Shown here in pieces: positions 12,916 to 22,561 of a DNA stretch of 46,954 bases. The notes beneath the pieces are model-generated. The model was not told the DNA's origin and ran no database searches. It saw nothing but the letters and a program-made list of their open reading frames with translations. Origin of the DNA: Acidobacteriota bacterium. Its GTDB lineage: Bacteria > Acidobacteriota > Terriglobia > Terriglobales > Acidobacteriaceae. Numbering within the stretch: position 1 is the first letter of the stretch; each line of letters begins with the position of its first letter. The stretch lies in contig JAJYVU010000023.1 in assembly GCA_021791875.1 (NCBI GenBank), positions 1 through 46,954 of the forward strand, in the 5' to 3' direction. Both the position numbers and the translations under genes were made by a program.

Positions 12916-15162
12916 CTATCGCCGGGGGATCGCCATGGTGTAGATATTGGCCGTGGAAGTGCGGGCGTCGACGAGTGGGATATTGTCGGGCGTCAGACCT
13001 GCAAACCGGTAGTCCACGGCGTCTGTGGCTCGCAGATCCTTGAGATTCGCGATGGCCTGGATCTTGTCAGTCTTGATGTCGACGCGGTAGAGGGGCTGTC
13101 CGGGCTGAACAAAATCATGGAAATAGATGTACTGGTTATCGTAGCTCCAGGCAGGGTCGGCGATGCTCTGGTGGGCGAGGGTGCTCCAGGTTTTGGTCTG
13201 GAGGTCGTAAAGCATGAGGCGGGACTGGTCAATGGAAAGCGCAGCGATGTAGCGCCCGTTCGATGACCAGCGAGGACTGAAGAGACCCTCCGAGCCGGGC
13301 AGTTTGGCCAGCTCGTGCGTGGCGAGATTGTAGATGTAGATGGCCTTGGGCATGGAGGCTTCCGACATGAGGTCTGGGAGCCTGCCGAAGACGATACTTT
13401 TGCCGTCGGGGGACCAGTCGGGGTCAGCCTGGCTGCGATGTTCCGGGTAGACGAGATGGAGATTGCCTCCGTCGGCGTCGATCATGTAGATGGCCCAGCG
13501 CTGCTCGGGTTTGCGAGCCATCAGGAGCAAATGCTTGTCATTGGGTGACCAGTGCATCATGAAGACTTCCAGCGGCTTGCTGGTGAGCTGCATGCGCTGG
13601 CTGCCGTTGCTGCGGCTGCTCCAGAGTGAGCCGTTATCCTGACGAATCCAGGCCACCCATTGGCCGTCGCGCGAGAAGGCGACACGGCGCGCATTGCTGA
13701 TGCCGCCGGCGTAAGGGACGAAGATTTGCGATGCCGCGTCGTACTGCAGCAGTTCTGAACGCAGGTTAAGGCCGATGAAGAAAATACGGTGACCGCTGCG
13801 GGCAGTGATCGGCGACTGATAAGTGAGCGGGCCATTGGTAAGGGGGTAAGGTTTGCCGGCACCCCGGAACAGGCCGGAGTGCTCGGGGATGACCCATATA
13901 TTGGAACTGTTGAGCGAATTGTGCTGGAAGACGTAGTACCTGCCGTCGGAGGTCCAGCTTCCGCAGCACTCCGAGCCATCAGATGCGAGCAGCAGGGGGT
14001 GGGCGTCCGCGCCGTTGGCCGAGATGGTCCAGAGGTGCGAGCTGTGAGTTTCACTGTTGAGCAGCGTGAAGCGGAGGGTGGAGCCGTTCGGCGACCAGCG
14101 AAGCCAGAAGGCGCGTCCGGGCAAAGTGGCAAACTTCTGCACGTCTGTTCCGTTTTCGTTCACCGTGAAGAGGCTGTCGCCGTAGGCGTAAAGGACGTGC
14201 TGGCCGTCGGGCATCCAGGTGGCGTCGTGGGCAAGAATGCCTGGAATCCGGCGTCCGGCGCCGCCGATGGTGGGAACGATCCAGAGCGGTTGTTCCGCGT
14301 TGGTCGCCAGGTGATTGCGCAGCAGAAAGTTGGAGCCGTCCGGTGAAATGGCGCTGATATAAGGGGCCGCAATTTCGTTGGGAATATTTATGGTGCTGGT
14401 TTCACCGTCGGAAATGAGCGCCTGCGCCAGCATGGCACGGCCCTGTTCAATTTCCGGGAAATAAATGCGGGAGCCGTCGGTGGCAGTGGCGCCGAGGCTC
14501 TCAAAAAGGGTATCGCCGGGGGAGACGCGGCCGGAAAAGGTGATCTGCCGAATCTCCGGCAGAGCAACCGGCTGGGATCCGGTGCGCCAACCAAAGAACC
14601 ATGAGATGCCGGCAATGGCAAATAACGAGGCGATGGCGAGGGAGAATCGCAGGAGTGGACGCAATTTCGATCGCGGCAAGCGCGACTGCTGAAACTCGCT
14701 TTGGTCAGTCGGTGCCGGGTCTGCCGTGTGGGGCGACGCTGGCGGGGAATGCGGAGAATAGCTGGACGAAGGGTCCGCCGCATGCAGCGCGGCATCTGGT
14801 TCTTGTTCTTCGACCGGCAACACCGGAGCCAGGAACCGGTAGCCGCGGCGAGCGAGCGTTTCGATGAAACGGGGATTCTCCGCCGAGTCGCCCAGAGCCT
14901 CACGCAATTTATTGATGGCGGTACCGAGGCTATGGTCGAAATCGACGATGGTATCGGAGCCCCAGAGTCGCTGCTGGATTTCTTCGCGGGTGACGACTTC
15001 CCCGGGCTTTTCCAAAAGAAAAGTGAGCACTCGAAATGGCTGAGCCTGAATCCGGATTCGGATTCCCGATTTGCGCAGCTCGCCAGCTGAGAGGTCCGCC
15101 TCAAATAGACCAAAGCGCAACTTTCTGACAGCAGGCCGGGGAGGTTCCAACTGAGAGCTCAT
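12916..15162 (-). CDS. CadC-like winged-helix regulator with TM segment and TolB/WD40 propeller
   Basis: A 748-residue protein. Residues ~15-112 are an OmpR/PhoB-type winged helix (LRFGLFEADLSAGELRKSG ... VVTREEIQQRLWG ... INKLREALGD ... ETLARRGYRF). A Pro/Ser linker and one transmembrane segment (~170-192, LLRFSLAIASLFAIAGISWFF) follow, then about 550 residues of TolB/WD40-like blades with repeated SPDGS, SPNG and WSPDGKSIVFGR motifs. The layout implies a cytoplasmic DNA-binding domain linked through the membrane to a periplasmic sensor, as in CadC/ToxR. The start at 15162 (MSSQLEPP) is preferred over 15210 because AGGA lies nine bases upstream. It is divergent from the TonB receptor gene, so it probably controls that receptor and the GH13 gene (inference). 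Confidence 0.85.
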   Translation of the reverse strand: MSSQLEPPRPAVRKLRFGLFEADLSAGELRKSGIRIRIQAQPFRVLTFLLEKPGEVVTREEIQQRLWGSDTIVDFDHSLGTAINKLREALGDSAENPRFIETLARRGYRFLAPVLPVEEQEPDAALHAADPSSSYSPHSPPASPHTADPAPTDQSEFQQSRLPRSKLRPLLRFSLAIASLFAIAGISWFFGWRTGSQPVALPEIRQITFSGRVSPGDTLFESLGATATDGSRIYFPEIEQGRAMLAQALISDGETSTINIPNEIAAPYISAISPDGSNFLLRNHLATNAEQPLWIVPTIGGAGRRIPGILAHDATWMPDGQHVLYAYGDSLFTVNENGTDVQKFATLPGRAFWLRWSPNGSTLRFTLLNSETHSSHLWTISANGADAHPLLLASDGSECCGSWTSDGRYYVFQHNSLNSSNIWVIPEHSGLFRGAGKPYPLTNGPLTYQSPITARSGHRIFFIGLNLRSELLQYDAASQIFVPYAGGISNARRVAFSRDGQWVAWIRQDNGSLWSSRSNGSQRMQLTSKPLEVFMMHWSPNDKHLLLMARKPEQRWAIYMIDADGGNLHLVYPEHRSQADPDWSPDGKSIVFGRLPDLMSEASMPKAIYIYNLATHELAKLPGSEGLFSPRWSSNGRYIAALSIDQSRLMLYDLQTKTWSTLAHQSIADPAWSYDNQYIYFHDFVQPGQPLYRVDIKTDKIQAIANLKDLRATDAVDYRFAGLTPDNIPLVDARTSTANIYTMAIPRR

Positions 15163-15420
15163 AGAGAATGGTCCTGCGAACCACTTAGTATTACTCCACT
15201 TTTGAGGCATGGGTCAATTGTCATCCAGGCCACTTAGGCTGTTGACGGCATAATTTAAATGGCTGTTATCAAAAGACTTATCTGTTGAAGAAGGATTGAT
15301 GAAAAATGGATGCGCTGTGTATTGCCCATCGTTCTATCGGACGTGTCTAGTGCGTGATGGCATGACGGCCCAGGGTCTATTCATAAGGGGCTGCATGTGC
15401 AGGAACTTTTGGGAGGCAAC
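15163..15420. promoter_or_regulatory. divergent regulatory region, sensor-regulator / TonB receptor
   Basis: This 258-base region holds the 5' ends of two divergent genes and so probably both promoters and any operator. It is locally AT-rich (TAATTTAAAT at 15251-15260). TTGACG at 15242-15247 is a possible -35 for the receptor gene, but no good -10 follows. No clear inverted-repeat operator was recognised. GGGAGG precedes the receptor ATG. Confidence 0.45.
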
Positions 15421-18400
15421 ATGAAACATCTATATAAGATGGTCAGCAATCGAGCCGTATGGATGACCGCTCTGATGCTGGCCGTGTTTGCGGCCATGAC
15501 CGCCGTCGGAGCCTATGCGCAGGCTGACAATGGCAACATCGTCGGGACGGTGACCGATCAGACGGGCGCCGTGATTCCGAATGCGAGCATTACGGTGACG
15601 AACGTGGACACCGGGTTGAAGTTCGAGGCCAAGTCGAACAACTCCGGTGAGTTTCAGGTATTTGCGGTGCCTCGCGGCAACTACCGGGCGCAGGTTGCCG
15701 CGCAGGGATTCCAAAGCCAGACAACCACTTTTGAAGTCACGGTCGCCTCGACGCAGACATTGATCTTCAAGCTGGCGCCGGGAGCCGTCACCACGACGGT
15801 GAAAGTCACCAGCGCAGCTCCCCTGATGAACACCAGCAACGGTACGATCGGCGCCACGATCCGGGGACAACAGGTCACACAGCTTCCGTTGAACGGGCGC
15901 AACTTTACGGGTCTGGCGTTGCTGACGCCGGGTGTGACGCGCGGCGCTTATGGCAACGCACAGAGCGGCGTGAATGGGAACGCGGAGACCTTTCGACAAA
16001 ACGAAAGCGGCGGCGGTGCGCTGTCGGTGAACGGACTTCGTCCGACCGCCAACAATTACCTGCTGGACGGCCTGGATAACAACGACTCGCTGCTGAATAC
16101 GCTGCTGATCTTCCCCAACATTGATGCGACGCAGGAATTCAAGGTGGACACGAGCGTCGCGCCCGCGCAATACGGCCGCGCCGGCGGCGCGATTGTGGCG
16201 GCATCGATCAAGAGCGGGACCAACGAGTATCACGGGTCGGCGTTCTGGTTCTATCGCAGCGGCAAATTCGACGCGAATCCGAGCTACCGATTCCTGGGAG
16301 CGTCGGCCAGCCCGAATCCTCCCTTCAACCGCAATCAGCCGGGTTTCTCGATCGGCGGACCTTTCATTAAGAACAAGCTGTTCGGGTTTGGCGACTACCA
16401 GGCCTTCCGCGAGAATCTGCCTCAGAATCCTTACTTTGTCACAGTGCCGACGGCTTTGATGCGGCAGGGCAACTTCGAGGAATATCTGAACAATCCGGAT
16501 GTGGAAAACCAGTTTACAGAGCCTTACTGCCTGATTCACCAGGGCGTGACGAATTATCAGAAGAACGGGCAGCTCTATGATCCACAGACCTGCCAGCCGA
16601 TTCAGAATGACAATCCAGCCGCAGCGGGGATTCCGTTAAACAAGGCGGCGCTGAACTACTTCAATGCGTACCCGACGCCGAGCCGCGCGGGCGTCATCAA
16701 CAACTTCCTGACGCACAAGCAGGAGTATGTTCACTACAACACCTTCGATGTGCGTTTTGATTGGAATGCGACGTCGAAGGACAGGGCTTTCGTTCGCTTC
16801 AGCTATGACAACTCGAACTTCACGGAAACGCCGGAGCTGGGCACGCTCCCTTCCGGCTTCGGTACCGGGTCGTCCTTCACGCATGCGCGCGCATGGGGCG
16901 CGGGATGGACGCATATCTTTTCGCCCTCAGTGGTGAATGAACTGCTGATTGGCTATAACCGCGACGACTATGGCTACATGCCGCCGTTCTACGGGGTTGC
17001 GCTTTCGGCAAAGCTGGGGATCGTGAATGCGAACCGCAACCTTGCGACCAGCGGCGGCGCGCTGATTGGCGGCAATGCCGGCATCGACTACACGGGTGAC
17101 TACGGCCTTTACGCTGTGCCGCAGAACACGATTGAAGTGGACGATACGGTCAACTGGCAACTTGGACATCACTCCATCAAGATTGGCGCGCAGGGCATTT
17201 TACGCAACCTTGAATACTTCCGCCCGATTGCCGGCAAGGGCTACTTCAACTTCGGCAACGGCGACTTTACCGGATTCCCGACGGCAGACATGCTGATCGG
17301 TTTTACGGACAACTACACGATTGGCGCGCAGAGCGGCTTCTACAGCCAGATTTCCTATGAAGACGGCTTCTTTGTGCAGGACGACTGGCGGGTCAACCAG
17401 AGGCTTACGCTGAATCTCGGGCTCCGTTATGACATCATGACCTGGCCTTATGAGACGCAGAATCGCATGGCCTCGTTCGACGTCAACCCCCGGAGTTCCA
17501 CCTACGGGCAGGTACTGCTGGCGGGCAAAAACGGTGTGCCCCGTTCCATCATGAACGACAACTGGTCTGATTTTGCACCGCGTCTCGGCTTCGCCTATGA
17601 CCTGCATGGCAACGGCAAGCAGGTGATTCGCGGCGGCTATGGCATCTACTACTTCCCGGACTACGGCGGCATCGACAACCAGCTCGGTCAGCAGGTGCCG
17701 TTCGGCGGCAGTGTCGCGTATGGCGCGCAGCAGGGCTATTGCGTTACGTTCACCGGACAGACGCCGGCGCCCGGATCGGCCTATGGCTGCAACGCTTCAG
17801 CGCAGCAGACCACGCCTCTGCCCCTGCCCGGTTTCCCGAACTTCAATCCGGCGAATCCTCCGGTAGGCTTGAGCACGCTGGCGGTAAACCGCAACAATCA
17901 CAACCAGCAGATCCAGGAATGGAACCTGCAGGTGGCGCAGCAGGTCGGGCGGTATGACATGCTGAGCATCGCTTATGTGGGAACGCACGCCGCGAACCTT
18001 TCGAACTACTACAACTACAACCTGTTCCAGTTTGCGACGGGTCTGCAGAACTTTCCTAAATTCGGAACGATTACCTACAGCAATTACGTTGGAGTCTCCA
18101 ACTACAACGGTCTGCAACTGCATTATGTGCATCGCCAGGGCAAGGATCTGGTTGTGACAGGTTCCTACGCCTGGTCGCACACACTCGATGATTCGCCGGG
18201 AACGATTTCGCTCTATTACGACCCACGGGCGAGCTACGGCAATTCGCCGCAGGATCAGCGCAATATATTCACGTCGTCGATCCTTTACCATCTGCCCTTC
18301 GGGCAGGGTGAGCGGTTCTTCGGTAATGTCAGCTATCCGATCAACCTGATCATTGGCGGCTGGCAGTTGAATATCATTGGGCATGTCGCGAGCGGATCCC

Positions 18401-18807
18401 CGTTCGATCTGTCCGTGAGTGGAGACGCGAATGCGGATACTCCGGATCTCGTGGGTCCGATCAACTATCCAAAGAGCATCAGCGGAACCTGGTTCGACAC
18501 GACCTCATTTGCCGCGCCTCCGACGGTTACGGCCAATGGGCAGAATGTCTTCACACGCATCGGCACGTTGCATCGCAACCAGCTTTATGGTCCGGGGCAG
18601 CGTTCGGCGGATGTGTCGCTCCAGAAGAACATCCAGTTCACCAGCCGGTATGTGCTGGAGCTGCATGGCGATGCGTTCAACATCACGAACACGCCCCAGT
18701 TCACAAACCCGATCGGGAATATTTATGATCCCAACTTCGGTAAGGTGGTAGGAACACAAAATAACTCCCAGCGAGAAATACAGCTGGCGGCGCGGTTCAC
18801 GTTCTAA
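15421..18807 (+). CDS. Oar-type TonB-dependent receptor with carboxypeptidase-regulatory-like domain
   Basis: A 1128-residue outer-membrane receptor. The start at 15421 is supported by GGGAGG five bases upstream and gives a signal peptide ending near AYAQA (~34). Residues ~36-115 are a carboxypeptidase-regulatory-like/Ig-type domain (GNIVGTVTDQTGAVIPNASI). The plug domain follows (~130-230, QLPLNGRNFTGLALLTPGV, LLDGLDNND), then a long beta-barrel ending QLAARFTF with the terminal Phe needed for barrel insertion. Such receptors are abundant in acidobacteria and are thought to import large substrates, often glycans. The following gene is a GH13 enzyme and the divergent gene a sensor-regulator, which suggests an alpha-glucan substrate (inference). 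No SusD-like partner is adjacent. Confidence 0.92.
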   Translation: MKHLYKMVSNRAVWMTALMLAVFAAMTAVGAYAQADNGNIVGTVTDQTGAVIPNASITVTNVDTGLKFEAKSNNSGEFQVFAVPRGNYRAQVAAQGFQSQTTTFEVTVASTQTLIFKLAPGAVTTTVKVTSAAPLMNTSNGTIGATIRGQQVTQLPLNGRNFTGLALLTPGVTRGAYGNAQSGVNGNAETFRQNESGGGALSVNGLRPTANNYLLDGLDNNDSLLNTLLIFPNIDATQEFKVDTSVAPAQYGRAGGAIVAASIKSGTNEYHGSAFWFYRSGKFDANPSYRFLGASASPNPPFNRNQPGFSIGGPFIKNKLFGFGDYQAFRENLPQNPYFVTVPTALMRQGNFEEYLNNPDVENQFTEPYCLIHQGVTNYQKNGQLYDPQTCQPIQNDNPAAAGIPLNKAALNYFNAYPTPSRAGVINNFLTHKQEYVHYNTFDVRFDWNATSKDRAFVRFSYDNSNFTETPELGTLPSGFGTGSSFTHARAWGAGWTHIFSPSVVNELLIGYNRDDYGYMPPFYGVALSAKLGIVNANRNLATSGGALIGGNAGIDYTGDYGLYAVPQNTIEVDDTVNWQLGHHSIKIGAQGILRNLEYFRPIAGKGYFNFGNGDFTGFPTADMLIGFTDNYTIGAQSGFYSQISYEDGFFVQDDWRVNQRLTLNLGLRYDIMTWPYETQNRMASFDVNPRSSTYGQVLLAGKNGVPRSIMNDNWSDFAPRLGFAYDLHGNGKQVIRGGYGIYYFPDYGGIDNQLGQQVPFGGSVAYGAQQGYCVTFTGQTPAPGSAYGCNASAQQTTPLPLPGFPNFNPANPPVGLSTLAVNRNNHNQQIQEWNLQVAQQVGRYDMLSIAYVGTHAANLSNYYNYNLFQFATGLQNFPKFGTITYSNYVGVSNYNGLQLHYVHRQGKDLVVTGSYAWSHTLDDSPGTISLYYDPRASYGNSPQDQRNIFTSSILYHLPFGQGERFFGNVSYPINLIIGGWQLNIIGHVASGSPFDLSVSGDANADTPDLVGPINYPKSISGTWFDTTSFAAPPTVTANGQNVFTRIGTLHRNQLYGPGQRSADVSLQKNIQFTSRYVLELHGDAFNITNTPQFTNPIGNIYDPNFGKVVGTQNNSQREIQLAARFTF

Positions 18808-18823
18808 TCATGTAGTCCTCCTG

Positions 18824-18862
18824 AACGCGCCACGGTTATGGTTCGTGGCGCGTTTCTTCTTC
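18824..18862 (+). terminator. intrinsic terminator after the TonB receptor
   Basis: AACGCGCCACG pairs perfectly with CGTGGCGCGTT (11 pairs, 9-base loop) and is followed by TCTTCTTCT. It lies 16 bases past the receptor stop and 83 bases before the GH13 gene, so the GH13 gene is either read through or has its own promoter. Confidence 0.8.
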
Positions 18863-18945
18863 TGGACACGACTGGCTGCATCCCCTGAAGGGGAAGAGGA
18901 TATCAGTCTCCCGGCAGTCCGCAACGGCGGACAGAAGGAATTGCT

Positions 18946-20838
18946 ATGCGTTCATTTTGGCGCGCGGCTTTATTAATGGCGGTGACTGGAGTCTGCGTGG
19001 TTGCGCAGGGACAGTTGCAGAGCGAAAAGGCATGCACGGCTACCGCCGAAGGCGGGGCGCCTTGCGTATACCAGGTGGATCCGCCGAACTGGTGGACGGA
19101 TATGCCGTCACCGATGCTGCTGTTGTACGGGCGGAATCTGCGCGATGCGAAGATTACGGTTCGCGGTGTTGACGTCAGCGTGACGCGGACTCATTTTTCT
19201 GCCAATGGGCACTATGCCTTCGTGTGGCTGAAGGAGCCGCAAGGCGCACAGCCGCAGACGCTGGACGTGCGAGTGGCAACGGCGCGCGGAAGCACGATGT
19301 TCCCGTTTGAGTTGCACAAGCGCAAGCCCGCCAGCGCGGGGTTCCAGGGCTTTTCGCCGTCGGACACGATCTATCTCATCATGACGGACCGGTTTGCGGA
19401 CGGGAACTTGCAGAACGATCCGCACCCATCGCAACTGGCGCTGCCGCGAGGCTGGCACGGCGGCGACTTCAAGGGAATTGAAGATCACCTGAACTATCTG
19501 AAGCAGCTTGGTGTCACCACGATCTGGATTACGCCGGCCTATGACAACGAGGGTAGCCCGCAGTCCTACCACGGCTACAGCGCCACAAACATGTACAAAC
19601 CGGACCCGCATTTCGGGACTGTGCAGGACTATAAGAACCTGGTGGCCGCCATTCACGCGCACCGGATGAAATTTGTACTCGACACAGTGCCAAATCATGT
19701 GGGGGCGGGAAATCCCTGGGCGAAGGACCCACCGACGCCGGACTGGTTTCACGGTACGGTGGCGCATCACCTGGCGGCGCAGAGCAATTTTGCAGCATTG
19801 GTTGATCCGCATGCGACCTGGGCTCAACAAAAGGGCACTCTCGATGGATGGTTTGCCAATGTGCTTCCGGATCTAAACCAGGAAAATCCGCTGGTGAGCC
19901 AATACCTGATTCAGAACGCGATCTGGTGGATTGAAACGGGCGGAGTCGATGGGCTGCGGATCGATACGTTTCCGTATGTGGGGCGTGCTTTCTGGCAAAA
20001 GTTCAACGGCGAACTGCATCAATTGTTCCCCCACCTGACTTCGGTGGGCGAGGTCTTCAATTCGGATCCAACGATTGTTTCCTATTTCGCCGGGGGAGTG
20101 TCCCATGAGGGGATCGATACTCATTTGTGGACCCCATTCGATTATCCGAGCTACTTTGCCTTGCGCGCGGTGCTGACACACCAGAAGCCGATGTCGTATC
20201 TGGAGCATGTCTGGCGGCAGGATTCGCTGTATCCGCACCCGGAGCGGCTGGTGCCGTTCTTTGGGAATCACGACACGCCCCGGTTCATGGGCCTGCCGGG
20301 TGTGACCGTAAAAGACCTGAAGCTCGCCTATGGCATTGTGCTCACCATGCGCGGCACGCCGGAGATCTACTACGGGGATGAGCTTGCCATGAAAGGCGGC
20401 GGAGATCCGACTAACCGGCACGATTTTCCGGGTGGATTTCCCGGCGACAAGCACGATGCCTTTACGGCGGCAGGACGAACTCCGGTGCAGAACGAAGTGC
20501 ACAACTGGGTAGAGGGCCTGCTACACTTCAGGGATTCGCAACCGGTGTTTGGCGATGGCGGACAACAGGACATCCTGTATAACGCCACAACGATGGTGTA
20601 CCTGCGCGCGCGCGATCTGAATCAGGGCTGCAAGGCCGGCGATTCGGATCGGGTACTGGTGGCGATTAACGACGGCGACAAGGCGGAAACGCTGAAGATT
20701 GATCCGGCGGATACGGCGCTTGCCGGTTGCAAGCAATTCAAGCCCGAGGCAGGCACACATGTGCCGGCGGCATTGCATGCGGGCCGGGTTACGCTGACGC
20801 TGGGATCCCGTCAGATGGCGATCTACAAAGTGAATTAG
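18946..20838 (+). CDS. GH13 alpha-amylase family enzyme (cyclomaltodextrinase/neopullulanase-like), exported
   Basis: A 630-residue enzyme with an N-terminal signal peptide (cleavage near VVAQGQ) and AAGGA before the ATG. Residues ~40-125 are the N-terminal beta-sandwich of cyclomaltodextrinase/SusA-type enzymes (VDPPNWWTDM ... LLLYGRNL). The TIM barrel starts at SDTIYLIMTDRFADGN (~139). The catalytic triad is probably Asp340 (GLRIDTF), Glu369 (SVGEVF) and Asp443 (FGNHDTPR). Other GH13 motifs are DTVPNHVG and YYGDELAM. It should hydrolyse alpha-1,4-linked maltodextrins, cyclodextrins or pullulan in the periplasm. Its position after the TonB receptor suggests it processes the imported glucan. 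Confidence 0.9.
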   Translation: MRSFWRAALLMAVTGVCVVAQGQLQSEKACTATAEGGAPCVYQVDPPNWWTDMPSPMLLLYGRNLRDAKITVRGVDVSVTRTHFSANGHYAFVWLKEPQGAQPQTLDVRVATARGSTMFPFELHKRKPASAGFQGFSPSDTIYLIMTDRFADGNLQNDPHPSQLALPRGWHGGDFKGIEDHLNYLKQLGVTTIWITPAYDNEGSPQSYHGYSATNMYKPDPHFGTVQDYKNLVAAIHAHRMKFVLDTVPNHVGAGNPWAKDPPTPDWFHGTVAHHLAAQSNFAALVDPHATWAQQKGTLDGWFANVLPDLNQENPLVSQYLIQNAIWWIETGGVDGLRIDTFPYVGRAFWQKFNGELHQLFPHLTSVGEVFNSDPTIVSYFAGGVSHEGIDTHLWTPFDYPSYFALRAVLTHQKPMSYLEHVWRQDSLYPHPERLVPFFGNHDTPRFMGLPGVTVKDLKLAYGIVLTMRGTPEIYYGDELAMKGGGDPTNRHDFPGGFPGDKHDAFTAAGRTPVQNEVHNWVEGLLHFRDSQPVFGDGGQQDILYNATTMVYLRARDLNQGCKAGDSDRVLVAINDGDKAETLKIDPADTALAGCKQFKPEAGTHVPAALHAGRVTLTLGSRQMAIYKVN

Positions 20839-21218
20839 AAGACCGGTAGCCAATGGATATGGGGGAGCGGGGAGAATCGCTTCCCCATTTCTGTCTGGGC
20901 AAGAATACTTTCTCGGCGAGGCAGTCATGAGCCGCGGCGGCATACTGCTGTCTGCCCGCGGGGCTCTTCATGGGAGAGCGATTGACAGGGCATTTTGGGG
21001 CAAGACTGAGATGCAGCCTGAATTTCGTAAAGAAATTAATCTTCCAGAAGAACTACCTGGACTGCATTGTTTCGCATCGTCCCGCAGCGAGGTTGCTTGA
21101 ATTCTGGAATCGCATTTTCAATGCGTAGCGGCTGGGGCTGGGTGGGATTTCGATCTCGTAAGTTCAGGACAGCAGTTTGAGGGGTACTTTCCGGCGCGTT
21201 GGCGGGTTGGGGAATGTT
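20839..21218. other. 380-base intergenic region between convergent genes
   Basis: It separates the GH13 gene and the convergent flavoprotein gene. A 57-codon plus-strand frame at 20927-21100 (MSRGGILLSARGALHG...) has GAGG seven bases before its ATG but no recognisable similarity, and is not called. No clear T-run terminator was found. Confidence 0.4.
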
Positions 21219-22514
21219 TCAGGTCGAGGCGAAGAGGTATCGGTCGAGGACGCCATTGCGGAACTTGCCGGCGGGGTCGCAGTGACGGGTGAGTTCGCGG
21301 AAGTCTTTGAGGCGTGGGTAGTGGGGAAGGAACTGTTCCGGCTGCATGGTGAAGAGCTTGCCCCAGTGAGGCAGCGCGCCGAAGGGCGCGAGTGCGGTTT
21401 CGATGGCGGGGAGGAGTTTCTGGACGGCGGGCCAGTCGGGCTTCCAGGTGAAATGGATGGCGAAGCAGGGGCGGCGGTAGCAAGGGCTCATCCAGAGGTC
21501 GTCGGCGGCGATGGTGCGGAATTCCGAGACGAAAAGCAGCGGTGCGATGCGGACGCTAAGGGGTTCTATTGCGCGAATGGCGCGGTAGGCGTCTTCGAGC
21601 GGGACGAAGTATTCGGACTGGAGCTCGGCGCCGCTGCTGGGAGTGAAATCCATGCGGAAGTGAGGCAGGCGCTCATGCCATGGGCCGGGTGCGTTGCCTT
21701 GTTGTGTGCAGTGGATGGGGTCGTGCTCCGGGAGCGGGTGACGGTCAGAGGCAGCGAGTGTCGCGCCGTGAAACGTGGGTGCTGGCGTGGGCATGGCGAG
21801 TGCTCCGACCTTGCGCTTGAGCCAGAGTTGCGTGCCGCGCGGCTGCTGCCAGTCGGTAAAGAGGCTAACGCTGTAGGCGGCGGAGAAGATTTCGACAAGG
21901 TGGCTTTCAAGAGCGGCGAAGGGGAGATTTTCGTAGACGGTCTGCGCAATTTCGTAGGTGGGCTGGACCTCGAGGGTGAGGCGGACGACGATGCCGAGCG
22001 CGCCGAGCGCAACGACGGAGCCGGGGAAGTCAGCGTTGTTGTGGCGGGAGAAATGGCGGAGCTGGCCGTCGGCAGTGACAATTTCGATGGCAGAGACGGC
22101 GGTGGCGAGATTTCCGTTGCGGAGGCCGGAGCCGTGGGTGGCGGTGGCGCAGGCTCCGGCGACGGAGATGTGCGGCAGCGAGGCGAGGTTGTGCAGGGCG
22201 AAGCCGCGCTGGTGCAGCCAAGGGGCGAGTTCACCGTAGGTGACGCCGGCCTCGACGGTGACCTGGCGGGCGTCGGGGTCGAGATGCATTTCGCGCAGGT
22301 GTTCGAGGGAGATCTGCGCGCCGGGGGTGTCCGCAATGCCCTGAAAGGAGTGGCGCGAGCCGAGAGCCTTGCAGTGGGTTGCGGCGGCGACCATCTGCTG
22401 CAACTCGTCGATGGTGCGGGGCGCGAAGAACTCGGTGGCGTGGTAGCGGTAGTTGCCGGACCAGTTGCTGCGGGGTGATGGGTTTGCGGGCATCGTGGGC
22501 ATGGCGGTCTGCAT
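21219..22514 (-). CDS. FAD-binding alditol/xylitol oxidase-like protein
   Basis: A 431-residue flavoprotein of the VAO/PCMH fold, D-arabinono-1,4-lactone oxidase branch. The N-terminal FAD domain shows ALGSRHSFQGIADT, where His55 is the probable site of covalent FAD attachment in alditol oxidases. ASLPHISVAGACATATHGSG follows, then SVVALGALGIVVRLTLEV. The C-terminal substrate domain ends with HWGKLFTM...YPRLKDFRELTRHCDP. Alditol oxidases convert polyols such as xylitol or sorbitol to aldoses with release of hydrogen peroxide. The protein has no signal peptide, so it should be cytoplasmic. No strong ribosome binding site fixes the start among the closely spaced ATGs (22514, 22502, 22493). It is probably cotranscribed with the membrane-protein gene 47 bases upstream. 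Confidence 0.85.
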   Translation of the reverse strand: MQTAMPTMPANPSPRSNWSGNYRYHATEFFAPRTIDELQQMVAAATHCKALGSRHSFQGIADTPGAQISLEHLREMHLDPDARQVTVEAGVTYGELAPWLHQRGFALHNLASLPHISVAGACATATHGSGLRNGNLATAVSAIEIVTADGQLRHFSRHNNADFPGSVVALGALGIVVRLTLEVQPTYEIAQTVYENLPFAALESHLVEIFSAAYSVSLFTDWQQPRGTQLWLKRKVGALAMPTPAPTFHGATLAASDRHPLPEHDPIHCTQQGNAPGPWHERLPHFRMDFTPSSGAELQSEYFVPLEDAYRAIRAIEPLSVRIAPLLFVSEFRTIAADDLWMSPCYRRPCFAIHFTWKPDWPAVQKLLPAIETALAPFGALPHWGKLFTMQPEQFLPHYPRLKDFRELTRHCDPAGKFRNGVLDRYLFAST

Positions 22515-22561
22515 TCAGCGTACAACTCAAGCGGGCAAGCGAGGCGAAGGCCTGGAATGCT

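Noticed and set aside
20927..21100. 57-codon plus-strand ORF with GAGG before its ATG
   Set aside because: No family resemblance and an otherwise noncoding context; kept only as a note on the intergenic region.
21177..22478. 433-codon plus-strand frame antisense to the alditol oxidase gene
   Set aside because: Gly/Glu/Val-rich shadow of a GC-rich gene; the minus-strand frame has the FAD motifs.
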